Notes under the pieces: model-generated | What the model was told of the DNA's origin: nothing | Database searches by the model: none | Seen by the model: only the letters and a program-made list of their open reading frames with translations | In this document: in pieces, positions 58,900 to 64,000 of the stretch | How the letters are laid out: every line of letters begins with the position of its first letter | Numbering within the stretch: the first letter of the stretch is position 1 | NCBI GenBank assembly: GCA_000733415.1 | Contig: KL662191.1 | Coordinates: forward strand, 2,927,015 to 2,991,014 | Reading direction: 5' to 3' | Length of the DNA stretch: 64,000 nt | Source: [Leptolyngbya] sp. JSC-1 | GTDB taxonomy: Bacteria > Cyanobacteriota > Cyanobacteriia > Elainellales > Elainellaceae | Position numbers and translations under genes: made by a program

Positions 58900-59348
58900 A
58901 GTGCAGGGATCAGAGGCGATCGACGGAGAAAGCTCAGATCCCCTCGCCCTACATGAATCCAGCACCTTTCGCTATTGCCTCGCAGTGGGTGAGTGGGAAA
59001 GAGTTAACATGCGCCCTTCTCAACTGGAGTTCAGACTAAGCAGAAATAAGCTCAGCCTGGATTTCAATGCTGAGCAAGGAATGAAAAATGACGTGTTGAA
59101 CGCTCAAGCAAATGGCAAAACTCACCTAACAGGTCAATGCGCTCATCTGTGTTAGAGCGACCTTTCTTAGCGAGCATCCACTAAAATAGGGAAAATGCGA
59201 CGGTGATTCTGGCACCATGCTAGTCGAATAGGGCTGCAAAGTCTTGGGATTCGAGTGATCTGATCCATGGGGGGCCATAGTTTGACTGTGGTTATTCTCA
59301 TGCCTCCCTTTTCTGTTTTCATGCAAGTTTTGTCTTGTACTCAGAGCG
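58900..59348. other. Gene-free spacer
   Basis: About 450 bp. An 84-codon frame at 58901-59155 begins right at the SIMPL stop and has unconvincing composition; it is rejected. I see no repeat, hairpin or RNA that stands out. The promoter of the next gene should lie near 59250-59340. Confidence 0.4.
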
Positions 59349-60200
59349 ATGGATATTATTTTTATGCTGACAACATCCACTTCAGCTACAAGGCTTGCGG
59401 AACTCCAAACCATTATCAAAACCGTTGCCCATCAGCATTACATCTTTGAGTTTGAACCAACGGTGTACCATCAGCTTGTACAAGACTATCCCAGCTTTGC
59501 GCACTTCTTTGACAGTTTTCAGCGGTTGCACCAAGCGATTCTGCTTCACAAGGAAAATTACGACATCAATCCCTATCAGGACACGGCCCACAAAGGCGTC
59601 TACCTACTCGGCGTTCAGGATACTGATTTGGGCATTTTTCCCTATGCTGACCTGGTTTGGAAATGCTCCCAGGGCAAACTTCAAGGCGGCAACCTGCGGC
59701 ACCAGTTTTACCGCAGCCAAATGCTGAGCTATGAGTTGGCAGCTAAACTGTCGGCCAGAGAACAGGAACTGCTTCAGGTTTGTCCGGTTTATCTTTATAT
59801 GCAGTCCCAGAGTGAGCAAGATTTCTGCAAGCAAATCCTGGTGATGCCACGCGTCAAAGGCAAAACGTTAGGTGAAATTCCCACCGGGTTTACAGCCGAA
59901 TTTTGTCAGGTGTTTCAAATTCCCAGCTTGGAGAAAATTCAGCAGCGGTCTCGGTTTCGACTGCATCGCTGGCTCGATCCGCACAAACAGCGTCAATTGC
60001 TGAAAATTCAAACGGCTTATCTATTTCGGCGTCTTTGGCAGAAAGGAATTAAAATCCTTAGCTTGAATCAGAAGAATATTCTGCTTAATTCATCTTCGGC
60101 AAGTGAGAATGTTCACTATACTATTATCGATCCAGTTGCCGATTACTTTGCGCCAATTACTCCGTTGTACAATCTCAGTACTAGCTTACTGTGCGATTAA
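59349..60200 (+). CDS. Hypothetical protein with a degenerate kinase-like signature
   Basis: 283 residues; no family recognised with certainty. The C-terminal part has a pattern like the catalytic core of phosphotransferases: GIKILSLNQKNILLN (233-247) matches H-x-D-xxxx-N-IL with the His and Asp replaced, and YTIIDPVADYF (257-267) matches the metal-binding IIDP. MPRVKGKTLGEIP (about 166-178) resembles the hinge. It may be a pseudokinase or a lipopolysaccharide-kinase relative that has lost activity. Helical N-terminus without a signal peptide. Start ATG uncertain (a second at 59364). Confidence 0.6.
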   Translation: MDIIFMLTTSTSATRLAELQTIIKTVAHQHYIFEFEPTVYHQLVQDYPSFAHFFDSFQRLHQAILLHKENYDINPYQDTAHKGVYLLGVQDTDLGIFPYADLVWKCSQGKLQGGNLRHQFYRSQMLSYELAAKLSAREQELLQVCPVYLYMQSQSEQDFCKQILVMPRVKGKTLGEIPTGFTAEFCQVFQIPSLEKIQQRSRFRLHRWLDPHKQRQLLKIQTAYLFRRLWQKGIKILSLNQKNILLNSSSASENVHYTIIDPVADYFAPITPLYNLSTSLLCD

Positions 60201-60281
60201 TGGGGTTGATTTAGATAGTCTTGGCGTCTTGAGTCTGATAAAATCAGGGCATCTTGCTGTTGATATACTGGAGTAACAGGA

Positions 60282-60950
60282 ATGCCCCTATTACAGGCCA
60301 ACAATCTGACGATTAGTCAGGTTCACGAGCTTTTAGGGTTTGTGAGACAATCAGCAGGAACCTTTGTGCCTCTGTTACAGCTACAGCCCTTGACCGAATT
60401 CGAGCAACAAGAACTCAACCAGATCCAGTCAGATTTTGAACGCTATCTCACGAGCGGTAAGGTTTCAGAAGAATTGGTTAAAGCCCTGACCACTTACCCG
60501 TTGTTGCGGCTAGCTGGATTTTATCGCTACCCAATTAAGCTCAGCATCGAGCACGACATTGCCGAGATCGTGATTGCTGACGCAGATTGCTACATTACTG
60601 GCAAGTTGGATATTTTAGCCTTCGACTGTGCAAGTGACCAGACACCGCACATCTTTTTTTGGCTGCTGGTGATCGAATCGAAGAATAGCGCTGTAGCACC
60701 CTCTGCGGGATTGCCCCAATTGCTAACATACGCCCATCAAAGCTTAGAAACTCAACCTGCGACCTGGGGGCTGATCACAAATGGTGAGCTGTACCAGTTT
60801 GTTTATATCCGCAAACAGTCTCAGCCCACCTATCAACTGATGCCGATTTTGAGCTTGCTAGAACCAGAACCATCGATGCAGCTATTGCAAGTGCTCAAAG
60901 CTATCCGGCAAATCGCCATGCGGTCAGACTCCGTTGAATTCTCACGTTAA
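60282..60950 (+). CDS. PD-(D/E)XK nuclease-like protein (type I R-like)
   Basis: 222 residues. The core has a PD-(D/E)XK pattern: GKLDILAFD (about 107-115) and WLLVIESKNS (127-136, ESK as the ExK), followed by GLPQLLTYAHQSL and a QFVYIRK strand. Cyanobacterial proteins of this type are commonly annotated as restriction endonuclease subunit R, yet lack the helicase part and any HsdM/HsdS here. Probably nuclease-fold; activity not proven. It overlaps the helicase gene by 4 bp in a tail-to-tail arrangement (60947-60950). Confidence 0.65.
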   Translation: MPLLQANNLTISQVHELLGFVRQSAGTFVPLLQLQPLTEFEQQELNQIQSDFERYLTSGKVSEELVKALTTYPLLRLAGFYRYPIKLSIEHDIAEIVIADADCYITGKLDILAFDCASDQTPHIFFWLLVIESKNSAVAPSAGLPQLLTYAHQSLETQPATWGLITNGELYQFVYIRKQSQPTYQLMPILSLLEPEPSMQLLQVLKAIRQIAMRSDSVEFSR

Positions 60951-63598
60951 TCTACTCCTTCGTTCACCGGGAAGCGATCAATCAGCTGAATTGCCCGCAC
61001 TGCATTCACTTGCAAATCTTCGGTCAGGTAGGGCACATGGGGCACCTGGGAGAGAAAATCCACCGTGCGGCGCAGGATGCGCACCACATCGCCTTCGTCC
61101 AGGCTGGTATTGGCGCAGAGTTCAGTCCACTCCACACCGAGCGCCCACTGCTCGACTAGCCCCATCCACTCAGTTTCCAGCCACACGGGCAGGGCTACCT
61201 GATGGCGACGTTGCAGTTTGAAAAGCTCGCGGCGAATACTGCGCAGTTCACCCAGGGCTGTTTCCACCTCTAGAGAGGCATCGTAGCGAGTCCAGTTATC
61301 CGGACGAGACACTTCCGTCACCAGCGCGGCACAGGCCGCCGCCAGATGATGAGGATCGAGCGTGTCCAACTCACCCGAAGCCAAGGCCAGCCCCAGCCAC
61401 AGTTCATTATCGCCCCGAATCGCGGCTGCCACCTGCCCGAGTGGCGTCGGTTTTGCGTCTTCTAGGCAGCCAAACGCCTGCAAGATTTCCATCAGGCTGA
61501 GGAATTCCTGCCAATAGCGCTGACTATGCTGACTTAACTTTTGGCGTCGGCTTGCTAGCTCATCCTGCATCCGTTCAATCCGCTTCTGCCGTTTCAGCAG
61601 ATAGGTAGGATGCCCCACGCTATGAAGCGGGTGATCTTTGAGTTGAGCTTCCAGTGCGATGACTCGCCCCTGCTGATCTCGCACTTCTGGAGCTGTATCT
61701 GCTTGATCTGGAATCATCGGAATCAGTTGAGCAATCGCAGCCGTTGCTTCATCGCCTCTGCGTACCGATCCCGGTTTTGGTGTCAATTCGGGCGGCGGTA
61801 CCAGTCGATCCACTGGTTCTAGACGCGGAAATTCAGGATGTAGCCCTACCACATCGCCTACGGTGGCCACATACCAGCGGTTATCTTGCCCCAGACAAAT
61901 CAGGTAGGGGAATTGACCCGATCCGTGGGCTTTCATCACCAGCGTGGCCGCCAGCGGTGCAGACACTGGCACATGCTTGCCCTTCAAACTCAGGATGGTT
62001 CCAGCTACCGCAAACGACAAAGCCGTTGCTAAATGTTGCGACTCCACCTCATGGGCCTGCTGCTGCAAAATTTTCAACAGGCGGCGCTCTTCCTTCAGCC
62101 GTTCGTTGAGCTTCTCGTAGCTGGCGATCAGCTCTGGGTCAATCGCTGCAAACTGACTCTGCTGATGGGCGATTTCGGCCTCCAGATCGTAAATTGCCTG
62201 CTGTTGCGGTCGTAGATACAATGTCGAGAGGTAATGGCCAAAGCTGCGCTCGATCAAGTTTTGCGCTTCTTCTAGGGTGTGGGTTTGCAGCAAATTCAGC
62301 ACCATGCCATAGCTGGGCGTGAATTGGCTCACCAGCGGATCGGCTTTAGACGTTGCCAGATAGGCTGCTTCTGAGGCTCCCTCAAACGGAGTTTGCACCG
62401 TCACCACATGCCCCAATTCATCCATGCCCCGGCGTCCAGCGCGTCCGGCCATTTGCAGAAATTCCGATGCTGTCAGCAAGCGATGGCCGCGATCGGTGCG
62501 CTTGGAGAGGCTAGAAATCACTGTGGTACGAGCCGGCATATTGATTCCAGCCGCCAGGGTTTCCGTCGCAAACACGATTTTGATCAGCCCTTGCTGGAAT
62601 AGCTCCTCGATTAACCCCTTCCAGGCTGGCAGCACCCCGGCATGGTGGGAAGCAATACCGCGATAGAGCGATTCAATATAGCCAGACCGCCCGGCCTCTG
62701 GATTACGCTGCAAAAACTCGTCGATTTGCTGCTTTAGGGCCTTAGCTTCCTGCGCGTTTACCAGTGAGAAATTGGCTAGCTCACTCACGGCCTTATCGCA
62801 ACCCCGACGGCTAAAAATAAAGTAGATGGCAGGCAGCATATCCCGCTGTTGCAACTGGCTGACCACATAGCCCAAACTAGGAGGCTCCTGCCGTCCCCGC
62901 TGCCGTCCTCCTTTGGGCTTCAGACGAGGGTTAATCGATTTGCCATTGCTGTTGAGCAGGGGAAACAGCCCTTTGGGGTTGCAAAAGTGAAACTCCAGCG
63001 GCACTGGGCGAAAGTCGGAATAAATCAGCCGAGTGGCTCCGTGGACTTCGCTGATCCAGTCCGTGAGCTGGTCGCTGTTGGCAATCGTGGCGGAAAGGGC
63101 CACCAACTGGATTCCTGGCGGGCAGTAGATGATCGACTCTTCCCAAACCGTGCCTCGCTGCCGGTCGTTCATATAATGGCATTCATCCAGCACCACTGCT
63201 TCCACATCTACTAGCGACGTACCCACCTGTCCGATTGGCGTACCGTACAGCATGTTGCGAAAAATCTCAGTGGTCATCACCAGAATCGGCGCATCCCGGT
63301 GAATGGATACATCGCCCGTCAGTAAGCCCACCTGCTCCGCCCCAAACCGTTCGCGAAAGTCCCGCAGCTTTTGATTGGAAAGGGCTTTCAGCGGTGTCGT
63401 GTAGAAAACCCGCTTGCCATGAGCCAGAGCGCGATAGATGGCATATTCCCCGATCAGCGTTTTACCTGACCCAGTCGGTGCACACACCACCACCGACTCG
63501 CCCGCATCTAGGGCCGCAATGGCTTGCTTTTGAAACTCGTCTAGATCAAAAGGGAACAGTTGATTCAGGTCTAGGGTGGTTAAGGATGGCAGATTCAC
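60947..63598 (-). CDS. Ski2-like DEAD/DEAH helicase with DSHCT domain
   Basis: 883 residues. Helicase motifs in order: PTGSGKTLIGEYAI (Walker A, about 40-53), VVLDECHYM (DExH), ALSATIANS (motif III), and FATETLAAGINMPARTTV, QMAGRAGRRG (motif VI). The C-terminal 170 residues (CLEDAKPTPLGQVAAAI ... LCANTSLDEGDVVRILRRTVDFLSQV) form the DSHCT domain of Ski2/Mtr4 RNA helicases. A cyanobacterial and plastid relative (ISE2-like) acts on RNA processing; this role is inferred. Full length, no frameshift seen. Confidence 0.9.
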   Translation of the reverse strand: MNLPSLTTLDLNQLFPFDLDEFQKQAIAALDAGESVVVCAPTGSGKTLIGEYAIYRALAHGKRVFYTTPLKALSNQKLRDFRERFGAEQVGLLTGDVSIHRDAPILVMTTEIFRNMLYGTPIGQVGTSLVDVEAVVLDECHYMNDRQRGTVWEESIIYCPPGIQLVALSATIANSDQLTDWISEVHGATRLIYSDFRPVPLEFHFCNPKGLFPLLNSNGKSINPRLKPKGGRQRGRQEPPSLGYVVSQLQQRDMLPAIYFIFSRRGCDKAVSELANFSLVNAQEAKALKQQIDEFLQRNPEAGRSGYIESLYRGIASHHAGVLPAWKGLIEELFQQGLIKIVFATETLAAGINMPARTTVISSLSKRTDRGHRLLTASEFLQMAGRAGRRGMDELGHVVTVQTPFEGASEAAYLATSKADPLVSQFTPSYGMVLNLLQTHTLEEAQNLIERSFGHYLSTLYLRPQQQAIYDLEAEIAHQQSQFAAIDPELIASYEKLNERLKEERRLLKILQQQAHEVESQHLATALSFAVAGTILSLKGKHVPVSAPLAATLVMKAHGSGQFPYLICLGQDNRWYVATVGDVVGLHPEFPRLEPVDRLVPPPELTPKPGSVRRGDEATAAIAQLIPMIPDQADTAPEVRDQQGRVIALEAQLKDHPLHSVGHPTYLLKRQKRIERMQDELASRRQKLSQHSQRYWQEFLSLMEILQAFGCLEDAKPTPLGQVAAAIRGDNELWLGLALASGELDTLDPHHLAAACAALVTEVSRPDNWTRYDASLEVETALGELRSIRRELFKLQRRHQVALPVWLETEWMGLVEQWALGVEWTELCANTSLDEGDVVRILRRTVDFLSQVPHVPYLTEDLQVNAVRAIQLIDRFPVNEGVD

Positions 63599-63809
63599 AG
63601 ATTAATACAGCAGCAATGGGACAGGTTTATTCCCAATCATACTGCGGGAAGCTAGAAGCGGGGCGAGAGAGGGTTGGGAGTGAGGGGAATGGGTAGGGCA
63701 AGCTGCTTAACCAAAGGAAAGATTTGCGCCAGATGGGTGGAACTAAACTAGAAAGATTGGGTTGGTGTGGCAATTTTTATCCATCCATATTTGACCTTGG
63801 GAGAATTTT

Positions 63810-64000
63810 ATGGACCTGTTTACTTGGCTTTTGGCAGGGGTGGCTGTACTTATATCAACAACATGTAGTTTGGTATGTCGGATTAATCAGGAGCAGGAAG
63901 GGCTAGTAGAACGGTGGGGCGATATCAGCGCAAGGCTCTTCCAGGGTTAAATTTTGGAATTGTACCAGGCATTGATCGAGTTGTAGTAAAAATGGATACC
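63810..64000 (+). pseudogene. SPFH/stomatin-like (Band 7) protein start, frameshifted, 3' truncated
   Basis: From the ATG at 63810 (TTGGGAGAATTTT gives a fair ribosome site) the frame reads a membrane helix (FTWLLAGVAVLISTTCSLV) and INQEQEGLVERWG, the stomatin N-terminal pattern. It then leaves frame after the GGGG at 63916-63919. Inserting one base there continues RYQRKALPGLNFGIVPGID and RVVVKMDT, exactly the SPFH consensus. So the gene is either broken or carries a one-base homopolymer error. The gene runs off the right edge. Confidence 0.75.

Noticed and set aside
58901..59155. 84-codon frame after the SIMPL gene
   Set aside because: It starts directly at the SIMPL stop without a ribosome site and has no recognisable domain.
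63724..63906. 60-codon frame before the SPFH start
   Set aside because: It overlaps the true SPFH frame in another phase and gives an implausible protein.

Overview
The window is chromosomal DNA from a cyanobacterium, very probably a filamentous non-marine one. Markers are HetR (49254-50153, minus), the photosynthetic NDH-1 pair ndhF/ndhD (39521-43498), cyanophycinase (25532-26335), an IctB-family membrane protein, a DUF3082 protein, an NhaP-type antiporter, HIP1 octamers and tandem heptamers (53396-53444) of the kind common in filamentous cyanobacterial genomes. No rRNA, tRNA, CRISPR array, transposase or phage gene was recognised. Function calls rest on motifs and remembered family resemblance; no database search was run.

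Layout. 1-8.1 kb: the 3' end of a subtilisin-like protease, a broken Uma2 gene, a 1921-residue two-partner-secretion exoprotein and an orphan Dam-type methylase. 8.4-23.1 kb: an MFS transporter, small secreted or membrane proteins (DUF1269, PPC, HdeD), a carbohydrate set (GH63-like glucosidase, SMP-30 lactonase, glucose-dehydrogenase-like SDR), then a META protein and an unusual membrane Fe-S protein fused to a cNMP-binding-like domain. 24-35.6 kb: a response regulator ending in an Hpt domain, cyanophycinase with an aspartoacylase-like metallohydrolase, two more HdeD genes (one possibly translationally coupled to an unknown membrane protein), a DUF2252/transglutaminase pair, a K+/H+-type antiporter and a receiver-only regulator. 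35.8-46.9 kb: a CtpE-like P-type ATPase, two tiny genes, ndhF, ndhD, and a GntR regulator plus SDR divergent from leuA across twin operator-like palindromes. 46.9-64 kb: a Ctp protease, hetR with a 1 kb gene-free upstream region, ictB-like, YggT, a DAO-type oxidase, a CysQ-like phosphatase, DUF3082, ispE, rsmA, a SIMPL protein, a protein with a degenerate kinase-like signature, a PD-(D/E)XK protein, a Ski2-like helicase, and the frameshifted start of an SPFH/stomatin gene at the right edge.

How the genes fit together. Housekeeping genes (ndhF/ndhD, leuA, ispE, rsmA, cysQ-like, ctp) are interspersed with an envelope and stress-flavoured section at about 10-38 kb: three HdeD paralogues, two paralogous secreted proteins, DUF1269, an antiporter and a P-type ATPase. 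The most coherent pathway candidates are the glucosidase-lactonase-dehydrogenase set (sugar release and oxidation to gluconate) and the cyanophycinase/M14-like pair (breakdown of the nitrogen reserve). The best regulatory signal is the pair of GTATAC-centred palindromes between the GntR gene and leuA. Two genes (Uma2 and SPFH) are broken by apparent one-base losses in homopolymers and may be pseudogenes or sequence errors. I found no single clearly new multi-gene system; the best candidates for new biology are the Fe-S/cNMP fusion, the possible HdeD-partner pair, the GntR/SDR/leuA control region and the degenerate kinase-like protein.
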